A stretch of DNA of 6,111 nt from Dehalococcoidia bacterium (GCA_007280145.1 QYPU01000113.1:1-6111), one strand, 5' to 3'. Positions 1 to 5,569 are shown, numbered from the stretch's first letter. Program-made: numbers and translations. Notes: generated by a model from the sequence alone, not told the origin.

Positions 1-22
1 GCACCAATTGTTATCCACCATG

Positions 23-40
23 GCAAGGCTAAAGCCTTGC
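23..40. repeat. Short perfect hairpin repeat, 7-bp stem
   Basis: GCAAGGC and GCCTTGC pair perfectly around a TAAA loop and are followed by GCTAC. The same design, a perfect stem followed by CTAC, recurs at 323-344. The two stems differ in sequence while shape and flank are kept, which suggests a dispersed palindromic repeat rather than a terminator: no T-run follows and no gene ends here. Confidence 0.6.
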
Positions 41-187
41 GCTACATGTTTATTATTTTGCTGATAGTGATACCGTGTGAGTGTCACCTATCTATTAGGT
101 CATATCTGCATCCAATGCAGCGGCAATCTCATAAAAAGTTAAAAGGCAAAATGCAAAAAGCAACCACTGAAATCCTAAGCACGAAAT

Positions 188-270
188 CCGGAATCTTGAA
201 CAATATCTAAATTCAAATCACCAAAAAGATGTTTGAAATTTTGAGTTTTGGTCATCTGAATTTATTCCGA
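188..270. repeat. AT-rich imperfect palindrome, MITE-like
   Basis: Arms 209-226 and 246-263 are complementary at 16 of 18 positions around a 19-nt spacer. A further GGAAT/ATTCC pair (190-194 with 264-268) lies just outside. The surrounding AT-rich text (about 121-290) has no open frame and reads like the degenerate dispersed intergenic sequence seen in many uncultured bacterial genomes. It could be a decayed non-autonomous element. No target duplication is visible. Confidence 0.45.
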
Positions 271-298
271 AAATAGGTCCTCGTACTCTGCCCGGGTG

Positions 299-320
299 GA
301 TTGGAGTATCGGCTCCAATC
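299..320. repeat. Perfect hairpin, 8-bp stem
   Basis: GATTGGAG and CTCCAATC pair perfectly around the loop TATCGG. It sits two bases before the hairpin at 323-344, so the two form a tandem pair of stem-loops. No gene ends nearby and no T-run follows. Confidence 0.6.
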
Positions 321-322
321 AT

Positions 323-344
323 GCCTAGAGCGGATGCTCTAGGC
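323..344. repeat. Perfect hairpin, 9-bp stem, followed by TAC
   Basis: GCCTAGAGC and GCTCTAGGC pair perfectly around GGAT. The trailing GGCTAC resembles the 3' flank of the hairpin at 23-40. A perfect 9-bp stem next to another perfect stem is not expected by chance in neutral sequence and points to a palindromic dispersed repeat. Confidence 0.6.
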
Positions 345-369
345 TACCCCTACTTTCATGATTCGTTGG

Positions 370-383
370 TGGGCATGCGCCCA
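370..383. repeat. Short hairpin, 5-bp stem
   Basis: TGGGC and GCCCA pair around the loop ATGC. It is the fourth stem-loop in the gene-free left part and is listed because of that clustering. Alone it would not be significant. Confidence 0.3.
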
Positions 384-396
384 TGTCCGTTTGTTT

Positions 397-431
397 GTTT
401 AGGGTTTAGAAATTAGGATTTAGGATTTATC
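397..431. repeat. Degenerate heptamer tandem tract
   Basis: Five successive 7-nt units read GTTTAGG, GTTTAGA, AATTAGG, ATTTAGG and ATTTATC. They vary at one to three positions, so this is an old or degenerate tandem array. No function can be read from it. Confidence 0.45.
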
Positions 432-433
432 CC

Positions 434-517
434 TTTGTGAGGCACGTAGTGCCGTGGCAATCTCGGTGGGGTGACAAATGATGTCAGGGAGATTGCTTCG
501 CTCCACTCGCAATGACG
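434..517. repeat. Inverted pair of the dispersed GCAATCTC palindromic repeat
   Basis: The left half (434-464) ends in GCAATCTC and carries an internal GGCAC-GTA-GTGCC hairpin. The right half (489-517) starts with GAGATTGC and ends in CTCGCAATGACG. The 8-mers GCAATCTC (457-464) and GAGATTGC (489-496) are exactly complementary, so the whole can fold into a large stem-loop. Related copies lie at 3346-3381 and 5911-5938. It lies 38 bp beyond the end of the minus-strand redox operon and could act as its 3' transcript end, although there is no clear T-tract. Confidence 0.65.
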
Positions 518-554
518 AATAGAAATTCGCACTCACGGATTAGGGACGGACTGA

Positions 555-1106
555 CTAGAGGGAATTGAGTATGCTTTCTATTTCATCCTGGCTTTGGAAG
601 GAACCAGGTCTTATATTCCTGATAATTCCGTCGGCATCGATAAAGATATTGACCGGAGCAACTCTGGGCGCAAGGCCGTATTTTATACCAACCTTATCGT
701 CTGGGTCGGGCAGGGCAGGAAAGGTTGTTAGCTTCTCTTCATCCACGTGTTTCTTAACCCTAGACAGGGAATCCTCTCGATAAACAGTTAGCACCACGAG
801 CTTCCTACCTGGCTGCTCAAAGGCAGCCTCAATGTAAGGCATCTGCTCTGTGCATTCTACACAATACACAGATGTGAACACGAGCAGCACTGGTTTTCCT
901 CGAAAATCGCTTAGGCTTACACTTTCGCCATCGATATTTTTCAAGGTAAAATCGGGGGCTTTGTCACCTATCTGAGGAATTGTAGCTACACCCCCACAGC
1001 CCACCATTATCAACGCTATGGACATGATGATTGCTAACATTATCAGAAACTTCGCTTTTATGATAACAAGTACTCCTTTTGGGTACGAGATTCTAGAATT
1101 GGGCAA
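555..1106 (-). CDS. TlpA/ResA-like thioredoxin-fold lipoprotein (thiol-disulfide oxidoreductase)
   Basis: This is an extracytoplasmic thiol-disulfide protein of the TlpA/ResA/AhpC-TSA superfamily, expected to be reduced by CcdA, the product of the gene just upstream. A hydrophobic segment (residues 20-36) preceded by Lys17 and Lys19 runs into a lipobox-like MVGC (C37), which predicts a lipid-anchored protein. The fold then opens with APDFTL (50-55), the active site is CVEC (82-85), and the cis-Pro region is RVAPVNIFID (P151). ResA and TlpA usually have Trp before the first Cys and Pro within the CxxC; here Tyr81 precedes it and there is no Pro. The frame opens with TTG at 1106, overlapping the ccdA stop by 14 bases and lacking an SD. 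A strong AAAAGGAG lies inside the frame at 1073-1080 but is followed only by ATC or ATA codons (15 and 16), so the true start is uncertain. Product confidence is high, start confidence low. Confidence 0.88.
   Translation of the reverse strand: MPNSRISYPKGVLVIIKAKFLIMLAIIMSIALIMVGCGGVATIPQIGDKAPDFTLKNIDGESVSLSDFRGKPVLLVFTSVYCVECTEQMPYIEAAFEQPGRKLVVLTVYREDSLSRVKKHVDEEKLTTFPALPDPDDKVGIKYGLAPRVAPVNIFIDADGIIRNIRPGSFQSQDEIESILNSL
1073..1080 (-). promoter_or_regulatory. Shine-Dalgarno site without a standard start codon behind it
   Basis: On the minus strand AAAAGGAG is followed after 8 bases by ATC (1062-1064) and after 11 bases by ATA (1059-1061), both in the lipoprotein frame. The only nearby TTG is out of frame and stops after three codons. 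A start here would give exactly the expected lysine-containing n-region of the signal peptide. Either a rare AUC/AUA start is used or the SD is not the real one. Confidence 0.45.
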
Positions 1107-1791
1107 ATCGGCCGAGCCATTCTAGATTACCGAAGAACATAAATATCCCAACAACTATAAGCAGCACGCCACTTACTATGGAAATTGTGCCCAGATGACG
1201 GTTCAAGCCTTTCCACAGCGGCATAATTGCTCCCCAGGCCAGGCCGATTATGATAAAGGGAATACCCAACCCCAGGGAATAAATGGCCAGCAATAAGGCG
1301 CCTTGCCCAACCGTTTGTGAACTCCAGGCCAAAGCCAGAATAGCGCCCAGTATCGGGCCAATGCAGGGTGTCCATCCTAAGGCGAAAACGGCACCTATCA
1401 GAATGGAACGGAGGTAGCCAGGGTTGCTGCCAACAGATGGGCTGATACGTTTTTCATAGTTTAGCCAGGACAACTTGTAGGCAGCTATAAGAAATATGCC
1501 AAAGGCAATGATTACGCCACCAGCTATCTGGCGCAGCAAAGTTGAATGGACAGTTATAGCTGTGCCAACTAAACCTATCGAGGCACCCAGAGCAACAAAA
1601 ATGAGCGAAAAGCCGAGCACGAAGCTAAGGCTATGAAACAAAGCTGGCAGGTAGCTTGTCCTCGTATTTGGGTCAATGGCAGTAATGCCCGCCAGGTTGG
1701 CCAGATAGGCTGGTACCATGGGCAAGACACACGGAGAGAAAAAGGAAAGCATGCCAGCCGTAAAGGCAACAATATAGGGAATCTCCATCAT
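1093..1791 (-). CDS. ccdA: CcdA-type thiol-disulfide transporter (DsbD transmembrane domain family)
   Basis: This polytopic membrane protein passes electrons from cytoplasmic thioredoxin to thioredoxin-like proteins outside the membrane. The protein has 232 residues, close to the usual CcdA length, with about six hydrophobic segments. The family's two reactive cysteines lie in their typical settings: FFSPCVLPMVPAYL (C21) in the first membrane segment and GWTPCIGPILGAIL (C143) in the fourth. ATG codons stand at 1791 and 1788; GAGGG (1796-1800), overlapping the trxA stop, favours one of these. The gene is 8 bases from trxA, and its end overlaps the longest possible lipoprotein frame, so the three are co-transcribed. 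Its placement between thioredoxin and a TlpA-like lipoprotein fits the electron relay exactly. Known relatives serve cytochrome c maturation, sporulation or general disulfide reduction; the window does not show which applies here. Confidence 0.95.
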   Translation of the reverse strand: MMEIPYIVAFTAGMLSFFSPCVLPMVPAYLANLAGITAIDPNTRTSYLPALFHSLSFVLGFSLIFVALGASIGLVGTAITVHSTLLRQIAGGVIIAFGIFLIAAYKLSWLNYEKRISPSVGSNPGYLRSILIGAVFALGWTPCIGPILGAILALAWSSQTVGQGALLLAIYSLGLGIPFIIIGLAWGAIMPLWKGLNRHLGTISIVSGVLLIVVGIFMFFGNLEWLGRFAQF

Positions 1792-1799
1792 TTATCCCT

Positions 1800-2132
1800 C
1801 TATTTGGCTAGCACAACATCCAGCAATTTCTTAAACTGGTCCTTCGGCTTAAAGCCAATTACATGCTCTACGGGTTTTCCATCTTTGAATATCATAATAG
1901 TCGGGATGCTCATAATGCTGTATTTAGAAGCTACGAAGGGAGCTTCATCCACATTTACCTTGGCGAATTCCACCTTACCATTATAGTCTTTGGCTAACTC
2001 CTCGACGATAGGGGAAACCATCCGGCACGGCCCGCACCACGGCGCCCAGAAATCCACCAGCACTGGTTTTGATGATTCTAAGACGATTTTATCAAAGCTA
2101 CTCTGGTCTACGGTTGTTATATTTTCTGGCAC
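1800..2132 (-). CDS. trxA: Thioredoxin
   Basis: This is a classical cytoplasmic thioredoxin of 110 residues, the normal length. It has the canonical WCGPC active site (residues 32-36) in DFWAPWCGPCRM and the cis-proline in SIPTIMIFKDG (P77). There is no signal peptide. It reduces protein disulfides with electrons from thioredoxin reductase, and as the upstream neighbour of ccdA it is the obvious electron donor for that membrane carrier. The start is GTG at 2130-2132, chosen because a perfect AGGAGG (2141-2146) lies 8 bases before it. That SD overlaps the TAG stop of the upstream nucleotidyltransferase gene, which suggests translational coupling. Confidence 0.97.
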   Translation of the reverse strand: MPENITTVDQSSFDKIVLESSKPVLVDFWAPWCGPCRMVSPIVEELAKDYNGKVEFAKVNVDEAPFVASKYSIMSIPTIMIFKDGKPVEHVIGFKPKDQFKKLLDVVLAK

Positions 2133-2144
2133 AGTTTTAACCTC

Positions 2145-3197
2145 CTAAACTTGTCCTTGTGTTGATTGTGACTGTCTCTTTGCAAGTGCATTGATGGCAG
2201 TGCCTTCTATACAGGCATTATTCTCAATGTAGTTATCGCTAGCTACAATACAATCTTTTAAAACAGCATGTTCACCTACCCCAACCTTTCGCCATAAAAT
2301 TGAGCTTTCTATTATAGCACCATCATGTATATTGCACCCCGAGCCAATAACCACCGGCCCCTTGAGCTGGACTCCTTTACTGATAGTGCAATCTCTATCC
2401 ATTAATATCGGCCCGGTTAACTCGGCTCGGGGATGAACAGAGCTTTGCTTATCTACGCGGATATCTCCAGCTTGAAAAGCAACCTGGGCACTTTTGCCAC
2501 AGAGCAGGTCACGGTTTAGTTGTAAATATTTTTCGGGGGTCCCCATATCTATCCAGTAGGTATCGGTAGCATAGCCGAAGACAGGTTCTCCCTCGGCTAG
2601 AAGTTGAGGGAAGACATCACGTTCAAACATAAAGTGCTTGCCCTGAGGTATACGCTCCAGGATTTCACCTTCCAAAATGTAAACGCCAGCATTAATCAGG
2701 TTGCTGGTGACTTGCTCCCAGCTCGGTTTCTCGACAAAGCGGGTTACCCGCTGTTGGTTGTTGGTCTCAACGACACCGAATTGAGTTGGGTCGTCTACCG
2801 GGGTCAAGGCAATAGTTACTTTAGCCCCCTTATTTTTATGGAAATCGAGCATATCGGTAAGGTCAATGTCGGTAAAGATATCACCATTTATGACAAAAAA
2901 AGTATCATTGACATATTGCCCGGCATTCTTGACAGCCCCGGCGGTGCCCAGTGGAATCGATTCAACACTGTAGACCAGCTTAGCATCCAGTTGGCTAGCA
3001 CCACCAAAATAGTCTGTAATAGAGTCAGGCTTATAACCCAGAGCTAGTATAATTTCACCAATGCTGTGATTGCTGAGATAGCGGACCACATATTCAATGA
3101 ACGGTTTATTCAGAACTGGTACCATAGCTTTCACTGTAGAGTAGGTAAGTGGACGCAGCCTGGTACCTTCACCGCCAACTAGAATAACCGCTTTCAC
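2145..3197 (-). CDS. Sugar-1-phosphate nucleotidyltransferase with left-handed beta-helix tail (GDP-mannose pyrophosphorylase-like)
   Basis: The enzyme joins an NTP and a sugar-1-phosphate to form an NDP-sugar and pyrophosphate, the activated precursor for cell-surface glycans or glycosylation. The N-terminal catalytic domain (1-232) shows the nucleotide-binding GGEGTRLRPLT (8-18), Lys23, the metal-binding aspartate in NGDIFTDID (D106), FVEKP (154-158), INAGVY (168-173) and DTYWIDMGTPEKY (212-224). Residues about 250-335 carry hexapeptide-type repeats of a left-handed beta-helix. The motif pattern is closest to mannose-1-phosphate guanylyltransferases, but glucose-1-phosphate thymidylyl- or adenylyltransferase activity cannot be excluded. 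The GTG start (3195-3197) begins the family's usual MKAVILVGGEG, so it is probably right despite a weak SD. It is the first gene of the operon. A functional link to the redox genes is not obvious. Confidence 0.92.
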   Translation of the reverse strand: MKAVILVGGEGTRLRPLTYSTVKAMVPVLNKPFIEYVVRYLSNHSIGEIILALGYKPDSITDYFGGASQLDAKLVYSVESIPLGTAGAVKNAGQYVNDTFFVINGDIFTDIDLTDMLDFHKNKGAKVTIALTPVDDPTQFGVVETNNQQRVTRFVEKPSWEQVTSNLINAGVYILEGEILERIPQGKHFMFERDVFPQLLAEGEPVFGYATDTYWIDMGTPEKYLQLNRDLLCGKSAQVAFQAGDIRVDKQSSVHPRAELTGPILMDRDCTISKGVQLKGPVVIGSGCNIHDGAIIESSILWRKVGVGEHAVLKDCIVASDNYIENNACIEGTAINALAKRQSQSTQGQV

Positions 3198-3217
3198 TGA
3201 GCTTTTGGCTTTCTCAT
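3194..3217 (-). CDS. Possible 7-codon leader peptide overlapping the nucleotidyltransferase start
   Basis: On the minus strand, ATG at 3215-3217 opens a frame for MRKPKAQ. It ends in TGA (3194-3196), overlapping the GTG start of the nucleotidyltransferase. Such an overlap can couple translation and would explain how a GTG with a poor SD is used. The leader's own SD is also weak, so this may be chance. Confidence 0.2.
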   Translation of the reverse strand: MRKPKAQ

Positions 3218-3234
3218 CAATAATTCTACTGCTT

Positions 3235-3263
3235 ATTTTACTCTATTTCCTCTGGCCAGGCAA
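3235..3263 (-). promoter_or_regulatory. Sigma-70-type promoter of the redox operon
   Basis: Read on the minus strand, TTGCCT (3258-3263) and TAAAAT (3235-3240) are separated by exactly 17 bases. They match the -35 consensus at 4 of 6 and the -10 consensus at 5 of 6 positions. Transcription would start near 3228, leaving a leader of about 30 nt before the GTG of the nucleotidyltransferase. No other promoter is apparent inside the tightly packed operon. Confidence 0.6.
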
Positions 3264-3345
3264 AGTCTTGTATGCGTCTAGTAGTTCGGTGACACCTTAG
3301 TCTTTTTTCAAGGTCTTAGGGAGGCGCAAGTGGTTCTCTCTTTTT

Positions 3346-3381
3346 CGTCTTTGCGAGGAGCGTAAGCGACGAAGCAATCTC
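3346..3381. repeat. Dispersed palindromic repeat, second site, opposite orientation
   Basis: The segment contains TTTGCGAGGAGCGTAAGC and ends in GAAGCAATCTC. It is the inverse orientation of the right half at 489-517 and of the copy at 5911-5938, and it has the longer variant middle (GAGGAGCGTAAGCGACGAAGC). It lies between the redox operon promoter and the left end of the insertion sequence, 26 bp from the latter. Confidence 0.65.
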
Positions 3382-3407
3382 GTAGGAAGGGGGCAACTAT
3401 TAGTCCT

Positions 3408-3426
3408 GATTTCCCATATCAAACTG
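3408..3426 (+). repeat. Left terminal inverted repeat of the IS1380-type element
   Basis: GATTTCCCATATCAAACTG matches the reverse complement of 5066-5084 at 16 of 19 positions, with the first ten bases identical. Matching stops outside this point, so base 3408 is the most likely boundary, within a few bases. Confidence 0.75.
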
Positions 3427-3464
3427 GGGGTATAGGCAAGCTTCTATGGTAAAATAGCTTCAAA

Positions 3465-3495
3465 AGCCCCTTGTTTAGCTTCATCAGAGGGGGCT
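3465..3495 (+). promoter_or_regulatory. Hairpin upstream of the transposase start
   Basis: AGCCCC (3465-3470) can pair with GGGGCT (3490-3495). The stem ends just before the transposase SD (GGAGG, 3500-3504). It could restrict translation of the transposase, a common safeguard in insertion sequences, but this is inferred from position only. Confidence 0.3.
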
Positions 3496-3510
3496 GGCTG
3501 GAGGAACCTA

Positions 3511-4840
3511 ATGGGTGAAAAAACTGAGTATTCATTGAAGCTTCAATTCGATAAGAGGCTCAGGCTAGAGTTCCACGGGGCCAGGATCACCTCCGATGCA
3601 GGACTGCTGGCCTGTCGAGAACTGGATGGAGTGCTGGGATTGACGGAGATGGCACCGATCTGTCTGCAAGAGACCCGCGGTGGCAGGAATGTGCAGCATG
3701 AGTTGGTGCCACTGTTGCGGCAGTCAGTGCATAGTCGTCCGGCAGGGTACGAGGACACCAATGATGCGGTACGGCTGGCTAGTGATCCCGCTATGCAAGC
3801 GGTGGTTGGTCGCCGTGCCCTGGAGAAGCAGGCGGCCAGCACCAATACGCTGAGCCGGTTTGAGACCGAGGTGCTTGTTACCAAAGAGAACCTGAGAGGA
3901 CTGGGGCAACTGAACGCTGAATGGGTAAACCATGCCATGGCTCGAACCAAACACCGGCGGATCATTCTGGACATGGACAGGTCGGAGAGCCCCGTGTATG
4001 GCGAGCAGGAAGGAGCAGCCTACAACGGTCATTTTGAGTGTGTCTGCTACCACCCCCTGTTCTGTTTTAACCAGTTTGGGGATTGTGAGGGAGCAGTCCT
4101 CAGACCAGGCAATGTGCACAGTGCCGAGGGATGGTGAGAGGCATTGGAGCCCATCTTCAAACGGTATGGAAAGACTGGAGTGCGTCTGTATTTCAGGGCA
4201 GATGCTGCCTTTGCAAAGCCCGAGGTTTACCTCTATCTGGAGGAGCACAGTTTCCTGTACGCCATTCGTCTGCCAGCCAACGATGTCCTGGAACGGGAGA
4301 TTAAGCACCTGCTGAAACGTCCTGAAGGGGAGTCATCTGAGAAGCCCATAATCCGCTACCACGACTTCCAGTATCAGGCAGGGAGTTGGGACCGGCCACG
4401 GCGGGTGGTGGCCAAGGTGGAATGGCACGGGGAAGACTATTCCCCCGCGTAGGCTTCATCATGACCAACCTCTCCGCCAGACCTGAGGGTGTGGTCCACT
4501 TCTACAACAGACGTGGAACGGCAGAGCAGTGGATTAAGGAAGGCAAGTATGCCCTAACTGGACACGGCTCTCCTGCCATCGTTTTGTTGCTAACCAGGTG
4601 CGGCTCCAGCTTTTCATCCTCGCCTACAATCTGGGGAACTTCCTGCGCAGGTTATGCTTGCCGAAGAAAATCAACGACTGGTCATTACGTAGCCTTCAAG
4701 TGAAACTGATCAAGATGGGGGGACGGATTGTTCACCATGCTCGGCAGATTATCTTCCAGCTGGCTGAGGTGGCGGTGCTCAGAGACCTATTTGCTGCCAT
4801 TCTGGAGCGGATAACCAGGTTATGCCTATCACCCGGCTAA
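3511..4840 (+). pseudogene. IS1380-family DDE transposase, broken by one stop and two frameshifts
   Basis: The protein would cut and paste the element by DDE chemistry. The start ATG has GGAGG six bases upstream. The family features are ARITSDAGLL near the N-terminus, the GYEDTND motif (residues 79-85), LDMD with the first catalytic Asp (about 154-156), YFRADAAF with the second Asp (4201-4203), and GTAEQWIKEGK with the Glu. The lesions are an in-frame TGA at 4135-4137 where Arg is expected (GW-stop-EALEPIF), a one-base deletion near 4438-4441 (continuing as FPRVGFIMTNL), and another near 4555-4558 (continuing as WTRLSCHRF...NLGNFLRR). Restoring the two bases gives about 443 residues, a normal full length. 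The decay is therefore by point mutations, not truncation. Confidence 0.9.
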
Positions 4841-5065
4841 GCACATTCGAGGACACGCAGGCAGCCAGGTGAGAAAGATAGGGGAAGTATCGCTTCTCTC
4901 CAAGTGGAGAGCTTTGCCAGCGCTGATAGACGAGGATTCTGAGGCCTGTAGTGCACGGCTCGCATGTCGAGGACTACTGTAGGGCTCCGAGAGGGGGATT
5001 GACAACCAGATGCCATGGGTATATTATTGGTGACAAGAGCGATGAGGTATCCTGATCCCTCATTG

Positions 5066-5084
5066 CAAGTTGAAATGGGAAATC
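5066..5084 (-). repeat. Right terminal inverted repeat of the IS1380-type element
   Basis: Read on the minus strand this is GATTTCCCATTTCAACTTG, differing from the left end at three of 19 positions. The right boundary lies 35 bp before the -35 box of the promoter at 5120, so the insertion left that promoter intact. Confidence 0.75.
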
Positions 5085-5119
5085 CCAAATAATAGGTGAA
5101 CCTATCGATAGTACTATTC

Positions 5120-5147
5120 TTGACAGCCCAAAATATTTTGCTACAAT
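5120..5147 (+). promoter_or_regulatory. Strong sigma-70-type promoter of the membrane protein gene
   Basis: A perfect TTGACA (5120-5125) and TACAAT (5142-5147, 5 of 6) are spaced by 16 bases. Transcription would begin near 5154 and leave a leader of about 47 nt. The AAAGGAGG at 5183-5190 is an excellent SD. It is the best promoter and SD combination in the window, so the gene is probably well expressed. Confidence 0.7.
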
Positions 5148-5200
5148 ATGATAAAATAAATATGCGGGGTAGCAAAAATAAAAAAGGAGGTAATTAATTC

Positions 5201-5554
5201 ATGAGAAAATCTTGGGGAATGGTCAGTTTCATATTGTTTTGCATAGGCGTGGTACTAGCTGTTATTGGAGGTATAGTACTTCCCGCAAATGCCATCATTG
5301 CAATGGTACTAGCAGTCTTCGGCCTGGCAATCGGGATTATCTATGTTGTCTATGCCAAACAAGTTGAGGGCTTGCATACCTTGCTTCTTGCTACTATAGC
5401 CCTGTTGGCAATGACAGCTGCTTTCGCTCCCATTGCAGTTGTGGGCGTAGGTGAAGCAATTACCAGCATGCTCGTCAACTTCGCTGCCCTGATGGCACCA
5501 GTGGCCCTTATTGCTGCAATAAAAGCACTGCTAACAATAGGTATGGAGAAGTAG
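5201..5554 (+). CDS. Small integral membrane protein of a conserved family without known function
   Basis: The product is 117 residues and almost entirely hydrophobic. Predicted membrane segments are about 8-26, 30-51, 59-77 and 88-109, with one short charged loop (AKQVEG, 52-57) between the second and third. The layout, with two N-terminal helices, then a short polar turn, LLLATIALLA, a Gly/Val-rich turn, and a closing helix reading APVALIAAIKALL, recalls small membrane proteins repeatedly found in archaea and in Dehalococcoidia-like and candidate-phylum bacteria. I know of no assigned function. The ATG start has AAAGGAGG ten bases upstream and its own strong promoter, so it is a single-gene unit. 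There are no cysteines in a motif and no catalytic residues; the only Cys is C14 in the first helix. The gene is intact and probably real. Confidence 0.85.
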   Translation: MRKSWGMVSFILFCIGVVLAVIGGIVLPANAIIAMVLAVFGLAIGIIYVVYAKQVEGLHTLLLATIALLAMTAAFAPIAVVGVGEAITSMLVNFAALMAPVALIAAIKALLTIGMEK

Positions 5555-5569
5555 CTTTAAGAAGTAGTC

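Larger units (their letters stand above)
3408..5084 (+). mobile_element. Decayed IS1380-family insertion sequence
   Basis: The element has imperfect 19-bp terminal inverted repeats (3408-3426 and 5066-5084) that enclose one transposase gene. Its length of 1677 bp is typical of IS1380 elements (about 1.6-1.7 kb). No convincing 4-5 bp target duplication is visible at either edge, which fits an old copy. The transposase carries three inactivating lesions, so the element cannot move by itself. About 225 bp between the transposase stop and the right repeat hold no gene, only a small hairpin (CTCTCC/GGAGAG, 4896-4911). The element separates the redox operon from the membrane protein gene at 5201. 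Confidence 0.82.

Noticed and set aside
397..431. TTTAGGG-like heptamers resembling plant telomere repeats
   Set aside because: Only five degenerate units in a clearly bacterial context; the similarity is coincidental.
434..517. CRISPR array
   Set aside because: The units are inverted copies of a dispersed palindrome, not direct repeats with unique spacers of constant length.
2604..3047. Plus-strand ORF of 147 codons opposite the nucleotidyltransferase
   Set aside because: It is a shadow of a gene with complete family motifs on the other strand, without an SD or promoter.
4135..4137. TGA read as selenocysteine or tryptophan in the transposase
   Set aside because: Two further frameshifts break the same gene, and the thioredoxin, CcdA and other frames use normal stops. 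Simple decay explains it better; Arg (CGA) is the expected codon.
3543..4308. Long minus-strand ORFs inside the transposase
   Set aside because: They are antisense shadows of the transposase reading frame, with no SD or recognisable domain.
4438..4558. Programmed frameshifting of the transposase
   Set aside because: Neither site shows a slippery heptamer, IS1380 transposases are normally made from one frame, and both shifts are explained by single missing bases.
4837..5175. Minus-strand ORF of 112 codons
   Set aside because: It crosses the right terminal repeat of the insertion sequence and the strong promoter at 5120, has no SD and resembles no protein family.
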